Made by a program: the position numbers and the translations under genes. Of a stretch of 5,297 nt of DNA, positions 1 to 5,297 are shown piece after piece. The DNA lies in the NCBI GenBank assembly GCA_030673425.1, contig DAOVJB010000100.1, positions 1 through 5,297 of the forward strand. The letters are read 5' to 3'. The stretch comes from Elusimicrobiota bacterium (GTDB lineage: Bacteria; CAYTYR01; UBA6262; DAOVJB01). A model generated the notes under the pieces. That model saw nothing but the letters and a program-made list of their open reading frames with translations. It was not told the DNA's origin and ran no database searches. The number at the start of each line of letters is the position of its first letter. Position 1 is the stretch's first letter.

Positions 1-1
1 A

Positions 2-34
2 GGAATACAATTAGAAATTAAGGAAAAAAGATAA
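2..34 (+). CDS. 3' end of an upstream gene, possibly PTS EIIB (partial)
   Basis: Frame 2 is open from the left edge to a TAA at 32-34 and encodes only the ten residues GIQLEIKEKR. The other two plus frames stop at 12-14 and 19-21. Ending two bases before the EIIC start would fit the tight packing of this operon. Mannose-family operons usually place EIIB just before EIIC, and EIIB proteins often end in a 'G-V/I-x-(L/V)-E-(I/V)-R' strand resembling this tail. The match is too short to prove identity; it could be the tail of another gene or simply leader sequence. The ribosome binding site of the next gene would lie inside this tail. Confidence 0.35.
   Translation, partial: GIQLEIKEKR
20..25 (+). 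promoter_or_regulatory. Ribosome binding site for the EIIC gene
   Basis: AAGGAA lies 11 bases before the ATG at 37 and is followed by an A-rich stretch. It is a moderate Shine-Dalgarno match with slightly long spacing, but it is the only purine-rich core upstream of this start. It supports ATG 37 as the start. Confidence 0.5.
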
Positions 35-36
35 AT

Positions 37-672
37 ATGTTTGGACAGATATTATTAGTAAGTTTTATCGGTGGGGTTATAAGTCTTGACGTTATGACTA
101 TATGGCAGGTAATGATTTCCCGTCCTTTAGTGACCGCTCCTATTATTGGCTGGCTTTGCGGTGATATGTGGGTTGGGCTGGTTATCGGTATTATTTTGGA
201 GTTAATCTGGATTAACATTCTGCCTCTGGGGGCGGTGATACCACCGGATGTGTCGGCTGCCGCAATAATGGCGACCGCGCAAGCCATTCTTGTAAAGCAG
301 TTGCTTCCTTATCAGAATTCAGATGTAATCATTATGTTGGCAGTGATGTGTGCAGTTCCAATGGGAGGGCTTTTTAAGAGGGTGGATGTAGGCCTGAGGT
401 GGTTTAACAGGAACTTTGCCTATTGGGTGGACAAGTATGCTGATGAAGGCAATATTACAGGGATAGAATTTGTAACTCGTTTAAGTATAGTTACCGTATT
501 TATAAAAACCTTTGTTTTTTATATTATAGGAATTTGGTTGGGTGTACATTTAATTTCAGAGATTACACCTTTGTTACCTTTGAGCGTAAGAGAAGGTTTA
601 CGCTTATCCAGGACATTATTACCGGCATTGGGTTTTGCGGCTGTTTTAGATATATTTGGAACAAAAAAATAA
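37..672 (+). CDS. PTS mannose/fructose/sorbose family EIIC component (short)
   Basis: Integral membrane subunit that, with EIID, forms the sugar channel of a mannose-family PTS; sugar is phosphorylated by EIIB as it enters the cell. The protein has 211 residues and is very hydrophobic, with likely membrane or re-entrant segments near residues 3-20, 31-63, 70-90, 95-112, 148-172 and 192-206. The family signature is clear: SRPLVTAPIIGWLCGDMWVG at 28-47, then LE(L/M)I and 'PLGAVIPPDVSAAAI' at 63-77, which aligns with 'MNIGAAVAPDAALASI' of E. coli ManY. A polar 'DKYADEGN' stretch at 132-139 matches the ManY cytosolic part. It ends at GFAAVLDIFGTKK, where relatives continue with a 'PFFxLGF' segment and a last helix, so about 50 residues seem to be absent. 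Sugar specificity cannot be read from sequence alone; mannose or glucose is inferred from the isomerase downstream. Confidence 0.93.
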   Translation: MFGQILLVSFIGGVISLDVMTIWQVMISRPLVTAPIIGWLCGDMWVGLVIGIILELIWINILPLGAVIPPDVSAAAIMATAQAILVKQLLPYQNSDVIIMLAVMCAVPMGGLFKRVDVGLRWFNRNFAYWVDKYADEGNITGIEFVTRLSIVTVFIKTFVFYIIGIWLGVHLISEITPLLPLSVREGLRLSRTLLPALGFAAVLDIFGTKK

Positions 673-682
673 GAGAGAGAAT

Positions 683-1432
683 ATGAAACTCACCAAGTTA
701 GACCTATTTAAGGCAATGTATCGCTCTTTATATCTACATGCGGTATGGAATTTTGAACGCATGCAGAATGTCGGGTTTCTTTATGCTCTTATTCCGGTGA
801 TCAAAAGATTATATCCTGAAAAAGATAAGCGTATACAGGCGTTAAAAAGACATCTTGAATTCTTCAATACACATCCTTACATGGCTTCTCCGTTAATAGG
901 AGTTATAGCTTCGATGGAAGAGAAAATGGCCAGGGGGGAAGGTGTAAGAGAAGAGGATATTATTGCGGTTAAATCAACTATGGCCGGGCCTCTTGCTGCC
1001 ATGGGAGACTCGCTCTTCTGGGCTGCCCTCAGACCTTTTGCGGCATTAGTGGGTGTTACTATAATGCTCTGGGGAGAGGGGAATAATAAGTTATTCGGAC
1101 CTATTTTTTTCTTGCTGTTTTATAACAGCTTTCATTTTTATGTAAGGTTTGTGGGGTTTTGGAAAGGGTATAAATTAGAAACAAAGGTTATAGAAACAAT
1201 AAGAAAAATAGACTGCCAGGGGATTATTGAAGTCACGAACTTTTTGGGTTTAATTGTGCTGGGTAGTGTGGTAATATTTTTTGCTTATCAGTTTACACCC
1301 TTGAAGAGTGCTTTCTTTTTCGGACTTATTATAATTTTACTGGCAGCAATGAAGAAGAAAATCTCTACCACCATACTTTTATACGCTATTGTATTAGCGG
1401 GATTTCTCGGTGCTCATATCGGAATAAGGTAA
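683..1432 (+). CDS. PTS mannose/fructose/sorbose family EIID component
   Basis: Second membrane subunit of the mannose-family permease, partner of EIIC. From ATG 683 it has 249 residues, near the usual 250-285. Family motifs run in order: 'LTKLDLFKAMYRSLYLHAVWN' region at 3-23, FERMQNVGF at 24-32, LYP at 43-45, the hallmark FFNTHP at 60-65, MEEKMARGEG at 78-87, and MAGPLAAMGDSLFW at 100-113, equivalent to 'xMGPLAGIGDSxFW'. Membrane segments follow near 115-130, 138-150, 186-203, 209-222 and 228-246, and the C-terminus GAHIGIR is typical, so the protein looks complete. The start is ten bases after the EIIC stop, with a purine-rich GAGAGAGA at 673-680. The frame extends back to a TTG at 656 inside EIIC, but the nine extra residues (MEQKNKREN) match nothing in the family. 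Confidence 0.95.
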   Translation: MKLTKLDLFKAMYRSLYLHAVWNFERMQNVGFLYALIPVIKRLYPEKDKRIQALKRHLEFFNTHPYMASPLIGVIASMEEKMARGEGVREEDIIAVKSTMAGPLAAMGDSLFWAALRPFAALVGVTIMLWGEGNNKLFGPIFFLLFYNSFHFYVRFVGFWKGYKLETKVIETIRKIDCQGIIEVTNFLGLIVLGSVVIFFAYQFTPLKSAFFFGLIIILLAAMKKKISTTILLYAIVLAGFLGAHIGIR

Positions 1433-1458
1433 CCTGTAACTGAAAGTGAGAATAAATG

Positions 1459-1462
1459 GGAG
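1459..1462 (+). promoter_or_regulatory. Ribosome binding site favouring the GTG start of HPr
   Basis: GGAG within TGGGAGA lies five bases before GTG 1468. The competing ATG at 1456 has only a weaker GTGAG (1446-1450) upstream, and the GGAG would then lie inside the coding region. Together with residue numbering in HPr, this favours GTG as the initiation codon. Confidence 0.55.
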
Positions 1463-1467
1463 ACACT

Positions 1468-1734
1468 GTGTTACAAAAAACATTCATAATCAAGAATAAA
1501 TTAGGCTTACATGCTCGTCCTGCGGCACTTTTCGTTCAGACCAGCAATAAGTTTAAGGCTCATGTTACGGTGACTAAAAACGGGGAGGAAGTCAACGGGA
1601 AGAGTATAATGGGACTTATGATGTTAGCTGCTGAGCAGGGGAGTAAAATAATAGTGAAGGTCGAGGGAGAGGATGCTAAGGAGTTATTAGCTAGATTAGA
1701 AGAACTGATTATTAAGAAATTTGATGAGGAATAG
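1468..1734 (+). CDS. ptsH: Phosphocarrier protein HPr
   Basis: Small cytosolic phosphocarrier that takes phosphate from Enzyme I on a histidine and gives it to EIIA. Starting at GTG 1468 gives 88 residues, the usual length. The active-site motif GLHARPAA then puts the catalytic histidine at His15 and the regulatory serine of NGKSIMG at Ser46, both exactly the canonical numbers. The N-terminus MLQKTF parallels MAQKTF of Bacillus subtilis HPr. An ATG at 1456 in the same frame would give 92 residues (MGDT added) and is the start a gene finder may choose. Ser46 followed by Ile-Met is the context recognised by HPr kinase/phosphorylase, so regulation by serine phosphorylation is likely, although hprK is not in view. 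The gene lies 35 bases after EIID and 10 bases before ptsI. Confidence 0.96.
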   Translation: MLQKTFIIKNKLGLHARPAALFVQTSNKFKAHVTVTKNGEEVNGKSIMGLMMLAAEQGSKIIVKVEGEDAKELLARLEELIIKKFDEE

Positions 1735-1737
1735 GAG
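1733..1737 (+). promoter_or_regulatory. Ribosome binding site for ptsI
   Basis: AGGAG overlaps the HPr stop codon (TAG 1732-1734) and lies seven bases before ATG 1745, an ideal Shine-Dalgarno. It fixes the ptsI start and suggests coupled translation of HPr and Enzyme I. Confidence 0.85.
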
Positions 1738-1744
1738 TAGAACA

Positions 1745-3463
1745 ATGTATAAAGGAATAGCTGCTTCACGGGGTATTGCTATAGGAAAAGCTTTTGTTTT
1801 GGACCAAGAAGATTTCCCTATAAAAAAGCGGGAGATTACAGCTGAAGAAGTAGAAAAAGAGATTGTCCGTTTCAGGGAAGCGCTCAAACATACAGCAGAA
1901 GATCTGTTGCATATGAAGGAAAAGGTGTCACATAAACTGGGTATGAAGCATGCCCGGATTTTTGATGCGTATTTGTTGGTTTTAGAGGATCCTGTATTTG
2001 TAGAAGAAACTATAGAGAATATAAAGAAGAATCACCTGAATGTTGAGTATGTTTTTAATCAGGTTTTAGGAAAGATAGTCCATGTTTTTAAGGCTATAGA
2101 TGATGAATATTTAAAGGAACGAAGTAAGGATATCCAGGATTTAGGCAAAAGGGTTTTAAGATACTTAGTTGGAGAGGAAAAAGAGACACTTGCCCACCTA
2201 AATGAGAAGGTGATTGTTGTAGCAAGTGACCTTACTCCCTCTGATACAGTAGCAATGCGTGAGGAAAATGTGCTGGGATTTGCTACTGACCGCGGAGGGA
2301 AAACATCTCATACAACTATTATGGCGCAGTCCCTGGAAATACCGGCAGTAGTAGGTCTTAAGAATCTCACGCAAAGGGTATCAGCAGGGGATGTGGTTAT
2401 TGTAGACGGTACCCAGGGATTGGTAATAATTAATCCTGATGAAACCATCCTAGAACACTATTATGACGAACAGAAAAAATTGAAGAAAGAAGAAAAGGAA
2501 CTGAAAAAACTGAGTTCCCTGGAAGCTAAAACACTTGATGGGTATCAGTTTAACTTAATGGCCAATATTGAGGTTCCCGAAGAAACAGATTCCGTTATTA
2601 AACACGGAGCTGATGGTATAGGACTGTATCGAACGGAGTTCTTATATATGAACCGTTCCGATATGCCTACTGAGGAAGAACAGTGGCATGCTTACAAAAA
2701 AGTAGCGAAGGCTGTGTATCCTAAACCAGTAATAATAAGAACAATAGATCTTGGAGGAGATAAATTCCTCTCATCAGAAGGAACTCCTCAGGAGATTAAC
2801 CCATTCTTAGGATTAAGAGCAATCAGGTTATGTTTGAAGCATCCTGATATTTTCAAGGTTCAGCTCAGGGCAATTTTGAGAGCCAGTGTTCTTGGTAATA
2901 TTAAGATAATGTATCCTATGGTCTCAGGGGTAGAAGAACTACAGAAGGCGAATAATATATTGAAGGACGTAAAGGATGATTTAACAGGGGAAAACATTCC
3001 ATTTGATGAAAATATACAGGTTGGTGCTATGATAGAGATCCCTTCTGCAGCTATGACAGCGGAGATTTTAGCTAAAGAAGCAGATTTCTTAAGTATAGGA
3101 ACTAATGACCTGATTCAATATACCATGGCTGTTGATAGAGTAAATGAAAGTGTTGCTTATTTATATGAACCTCTTCATCCCGCAGTTCTTAACCTTATAA
3201 AACGGGTGATAGATGCCGGACATAAAGAAAACAAGTTAGTGAGTGTATGCGGTGAAATGGCAGGTGATCCTTTGATAACGTTAATTTTTATAGGTTTAGG
3301 CTTGGATGCCTTCAGTATGGGGCCCACGGCTATTCCCAAGATAAAAAAGATTATACGTTCGGTCACTAAAAGTGAAGCAATAGAACTGACTCAAAAGATT
3401 TTCAATCAAACCAATACAACTGCAATTAAGAGGTTAATAAAACATATAAATATAGAAGAGTAG
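1745..3463 (+). CDS. ptsI: Phosphoenolpyruvate-protein phosphotransferase (PTS Enzyme I)
   Basis: Cytosolic first enzyme of the PTS: it autophosphorylates from PEP and phosphorylates HPr at His15. From ATG 1745 it has 572 residues, the normal length. The N-terminal part (about 4-145) includes the helical HPr-binding domain. The phosphohistidine domain (about 150-225) has GGKTSHTTIMAQ at 184-195 with catalytic His189. A Lys/Glu-rich linker helix lies at about 241-262. The PEP-binding barrel (about 263-540) has GLYRTEF (Arg296), IRTIDLGGDK (Arg332), NPFLGLRAIR at 352-361, MIEIPSA (Glu431), GTNDLIQY (Asn454, Asp455), Arg465 and VCGEMAGDP with Cys502. All of these have the same numbers as in E. 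coli Enzyme I, so the start is secure and the enzyme should be active. The frame extends to a TTG at 1721, rejected because a strong AGGAG precedes ATG 1745. There is no GAF domain, so it is PtsI rather than PtsP. Confidence 0.98.
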   Translation: MYKGIAASRGIAIGKAFVLDQEDFPIKKREITAEEVEKEIVRFREALKHTAEDLLHMKEKVSHKLGMKHARIFDAYLLVLEDPVFVEETIENIKKNHLNVEYVFNQVLGKIVHVFKAIDDEYLKERSKDIQDLGKRVLRYLVGEEKETLAHLNEKVIVVASDLTPSDTVAMREENVLGFATDRGGKTSHTTIMAQSLEIPAVVGLKNLTQRVSAGDVVIVDGTQGLVIINPDETILEHYYDEQKKLKKEEKELKKLSSLEAKTLDGYQFNLMANIEVPEETDSVIKHGADGIGLYRTEFLYMNRSDMPTEEEQWHAYKKVAKAVYPKPVIIRTIDLGGDKFLSSEGTPQEINPFLGLRAIRLCLKHPDIFKVQLRAILRASVLGNIKIMYPMVSGVEELQKANNILKDVKDDLTGENIPFDENIQVGAMIEIPSAAMTAEILAKEADFLSIGTNDLIQYTMAVDRVNESVAYLYEPLHPAVLNLIKRVIDAGHKENKLVSVCGEMAGDPLITLIFIGLGLDAFSMGPTAIPKIKKIIRSVTKSEAIELTQKIFNQTNTTAIKRLIKHINIEE

Positions 3464-3480
3464 ATAAAAAATAAGAAAAC

Positions 3481-3486
3481 GGAGAG
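3481..3486 (+). promoter_or_regulatory. Ribosome binding site for the isomerase gene
   Basis: GGAGAG lies nine bases before ATG 3496, in the 32-base gap after ptsI. The gap is A-rich and holds no inverted repeat or T-run, so it does not look like a terminator. Confidence 0.7.
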
Positions 3487-3495
3487 CAAATAATA

Positions 3496-4563
3496 ATGGA
3501 GCAAAAACTGAATAACTTAAAAGTTTTAGAAACAATTGATCCAGCAGGTATGCTTAAACTGCAGGTTGATTTTTATAAGCAATGCGAGAAGGCTAAACAG
3601 ATAGCTGAGAAGTTTGAAGTCTCTTCTGATTATAAAGGCGTAAAGAAGGTAGTAGTTACCGGAATGGGAGGTTCAGCTGTAGGGGGAGATTTATTGATGG
3701 TATATCTAAGGAAAAGCCTGAGATTACCTTTTAAGGTGAACCGTGATTATGACCTGCCGGCATTTGTGGATGAGGAGACCCTGGTTATTACTGCCAGTTA
3801 CTCAGGAAATACGGAGGAGACCTTGAGTGCCTATAATGAGGCTTTAAAAGCCAAGGCAAAGGTTATCGGTATTACTACAGGTGGAAAGATGAAAGAGCTC
3901 TGTGATGAGAATAAAACCCCTTGTTTAATTATCCCTTCGGGTTTACCCCCAAGGGCAAGTCTTGGGTATATGTTTTTCCCTATGCTTGTGATATTAACTA
4001 AAATAGGTATTATTGATAACCAGGATGACGCGATAGCAGAAACAATAAACCTTCTTAAAGATTTAAGCATAGAGATGTGCCCTGAGTGTGAAACATCCAA
4101 GAACCATGCTAAGCAATTAGCTTTATGGCTATATAAGAATATGCCTGTAATATATGGCTCAAGTGAGCAGACGGGACTGGTCGCTTTACGCTGGAGAAAC
4201 CAGTTCAATGAGAATAGTAAGACTTTTGCTATATCCAACATCTTACCTGAATTGAACCATAATGAACTTGTCGGCTGGGAAACCCTTGTTGATATTACGA
4301 AGAGTTTTCATGTAATGATCCTGGGAGATAAAGATGATCATCCGAGGGTTAAGAAAAGAATAGAAATAACTAAAGACATTATAAGAGAAAGAGTCGGGGC
4401 TATTGAGGAGATTAATTCAAGAGGTAATTCATTATTAGCTCGCCTTTTTTCCCTTATCAGTCTGGGTGATTTTGTAAGTACGTATCTTGCCATTCTTTAT
4501 GATGTTGATCCCACCCCGGTTAAAGTAATTGACTACTTAAAAACCGAATTAGCCAAAGATTAA
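3496..4563 (+). CDS. Bifunctional phosphoglucose/phosphomannose isomerase
   Basis: Cytosolic enzyme that interconverts glucose 6-phosphate or mannose 6-phosphate with fructose 6-phosphate. The 355 residues form two SIS (sugar isomerase) domains. The first has the phosphate-binding loop [10 protein letters not shown] at 56-65, the phosphate-binding SYSGNTEET at 101-109 and PRASLGY at 152-158. The second has IYGS at 219-222, [11 protein letters not shown] at 232-242 and [10 protein letters not shown] at 253-262; Glu239 and His255 correspond to the catalytic base and ring-opening histidine described for the Pyrobaculum enzyme. [12 protein letters not shown] at 338-349 has the threonine (340) linked to mannose 6-phosphate use and the conserved lysine (349). 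The N-terminal 'DPAGML' at 15-20 is also a family feature, supporting the start. This family was first described in archaea and is common in some bacteria, and is distinct from classical Pgi and ManA. In this operon it would feed PTS-derived hexose phosphate into glycolysis. Confidence 0.95.
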   Translation: MEQKLNNLKVLETIDPAGMLKLQVDFYKQCEKAKQIAEKFEVSSDYKGVKKVVVTGMGGSAVGGDLLMVYLRKSLRLPFKVNRDYDLPAFVDEETLVITASYSGNTEETLSAYNEALKAKAKVIGITTGGKMKELCDENKTPCLIIPSGLPPRASLGYMFFPMLVILTKIGIIDNQDDAIAETINLLKDLSIEMCPECETSKNHAKQLALWLYKNMPVIYGSSEQTGLVALRWRNQFNENSKTFAISNILPELNHNELVGWETLVDITKSFHVMILGDKDDHPRVKKRIEITKDIIRERVGAIEEINSRGNSLLARLFSLISLGDFVSTYLAILYDVDPTPVKVIDYLKTELAKD

Positions 4564-4565
4564 AA

Positions 4566-5297
4566 ATGTCTACTAAGAGAATTCGTAATTTTTCCATAAT
4601 AGCGCATATTGACCACGGTAAATCAACTCTTGCTGATAGGCTCCTTGAATATACCGGTGTTCTAACCAAGCGTGAGCTAAAGGAACAGATATTAGACAGG
4701 ATGGACTTGGAAAGAGAACGCGGTATAACGATTAAAGCCAAGGCAGTGAGATTGAACTATAAAGCCGATGATGGTAAAGATTATATACTTAATTTAATCG
4801 ATACGCCGGGTCATGTTGATTTTAATTATGAGGTTTCAAGAAGTCTTGCTGCATGTGAGGGAACTTTATTATTGGTAGATGCCTCTCAAGGAGTGGAGGC
4901 ACAAACATTAGCCAATGCTGATTTAGCTAAAGAAGGTAAGCTGACTATTATTCCTGTGGTTAATAAAATAGATCTTTCTATTGCCAATCCCGAAGAGGTA
5001 AAATCGCAGATAAAAAATATTCTCGCATTGAACGAAGAGGACGTGATTTTAACAAGTGCTAAAGAGGGAATAGGCACAAAGGATATTTTAGAAGCGATTG
5101 TTAAAAGGATTCCTGCTCCCAAGGGTAAAAGTGATGCTCCTTTGTCCTGTTTGGTCTTTGATTCTGTTTTTGACTCCTATAGAGGCGTAATTATCTATGT
5201 TAGAGTTGTAGACGGACTTATTAAACCCGGCATGAAAATTAAATTTATGTCCAGCGGAACCATATATGAGGTTTTAGAAACAGGGGTTTTTCATTTA
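4566..5297 (+). CDS. lepA: Elongation factor 4 (LepA), 5' part, cut by the window edge
   Basis: Ribosome-associated translational GTPase (EF-4/LepA). The frame is open from ATG 4566 to the right edge, giving 244 residues of a protein usually near 600. The GTPase domain is canonical: AHIDHGKST at 13-21 (P-loop), [13 protein letters not shown] at 46-58 with switch Thr55, DTPGHVDF at 79-86, NKID at 133-136 and SAK at 164-166. [11 protein letters not shown] at 89-99 and [11 protein letters not shown] at 104-114 are strongly LepA-specific, separating it from EF-G, TypA and IF-2. Domain 2 starts near 190 ([11 protein letters not shown] at 198-208), where the first two aromatic positions usually seen (FDSYYD or FDSWYD) include a valine. 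The start is two bases after the isomerase stop; I see no real Shine-Dalgarno, so translation may depend on coupling. Nothing suggests a broken gene. Confidence 0.97.
   Translation, partial: MSTKRIRNFSIIAHIDHGKSTLADRLLEYTGVLTKRELKEQILDRMDLERERGITIKAKAVRLNYKADDGKDYILNLIDTPGHVDFNYEVSRSLAACEGTLLLVDASQGVEAQTLANADLAKEGKLTIIPVVNKIDLSIANPEEVKSQIKNILALNEEDVILTSAKEGIGTKDILEAIVKRIPAPKGKSDAPLSCLVFDSVFDSYRGVIIYVRVVDGLIKPGMKIKFMSSGTIYEVLETGVFHL

Noticed and set aside
18-287. 89-codon minus-strand open frame opposite EIIC
   Set aside because: It is antisense to a well-supported membrane protein, is low complexity (Ile/Thr/Pro rich), and has no independent support.
656-682. Upstream TTG start for EIID
   Set aside because: It would overlap EIIC by 17 bases and add nine charged residues absent from the family; ATG 683 begins right at the conserved MKLTKLDL region.
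1428-1434. GGTAACC palindrome at the end of EIID as an operator or hairpin
   Set aside because: It is only seven bases, has no loop or extended arms, and occurs once; likely chance.
1721-1744. Upstream TTG start for Enzyme I
   Set aside because: ATG 1745 has a perfectly spaced AGGAG and gives the canonical numbering His189 and Cys502; the extension MMRNRSRT is read through the HPr tail and the ribosome binding site.
2465-2530. Purine-rich stretch encoding a Lys/Glu-rich segment in ptsI, possible repeat or insertion
   Set aside because: It coincides with the helical linker between the two halves of Enzyme I, which is normally charged; downstream residue numbering remains canonical, so nothing is inserted.
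3464-3495. Possible terminator or promoter between ptsI and the isomerase gene
   Set aside because: The gap is only 32 bases, A-rich, with no inverted repeat followed by T, and no paired -35/-10 boxes.
3831-4241. 136-codon open frame on the minus strand opposite the isomerase gene
   Set aside because: It lies wholly inside a gene with clear family motifs, shows no recognisable domain or ribosome binding site, and is explained as a shadow of the coding strand.
1-5297. Mobile elements, CRISPR arrays, tRNA or rRNA genes, toxin-antitoxin or defence genes
   Set aside because: Almost every base is inside a recognised housekeeping or PTS gene; no direct or inverted repeats, RNA gene structure or accessory gene was seen.

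Overview
This window is a tightly packed, all plus-strand piece of a bacterial operon. It encodes a phosphoenolpyruvate:sugar phosphotransferase system (PTS) of the mannose/fructose/sorbose family, a sugar-phosphate isomerase, and the start of a translation GTPase gene. The order is: [likely end of an upstream PTS gene] - EIIC - EIID - HPr - Enzyme I - bifunctional phosphoglucose/phosphomannose isomerase - lepA (cut by the right edge). Gaps between genes are about 2 to 35 bases. I see no terminator hairpin or convincing internal promoter, so transcription of the six genes as one unit is the simplest reading.

The genes form a coherent pathway. Enzyme I takes phosphate from PEP and passes it to HPr. 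HPr would pass it to EIIA and EIIB, which are expected upstream and are not in the window. EIIC and EIID form the membrane channel that brings in a hexose as its 6-phosphate. The isomerase can convert mannose 6-phosphate or glucose 6-phosphate to fructose 6-phosphate for glycolysis. HPr has both His15 and the regulatory Ser46 in an NGKSIMG context, so an HPr kinase/phosphorylase is expected in the genome. lepA (elongation factor 4) is a housekeeping gene that appears to ride on the same transcript.

The organism is a bacterium of fairly low GC, roughly 40% by eye, with frequent AUA and AGA codons. A mannose-family PTS combined with the archaeal-type bifunctional isomerase argues against an enterobacterium. 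It would fit several deep or uncultured Gram-negative lineages (Omnitrophota-like, Elusimicrobia-like or deltaproteobacterial), but this is a guess that the window cannot settle.

The families are all well known and I find no undescribed system. The points worth a second look are an EIIC that stops about 50 residues early, an open +1 frame joining EIIC to EIID across an A7 run, the GTG start of HPr, and lepA starting 2 bases after the isomerase stop without a visible Shine-Dalgarno.
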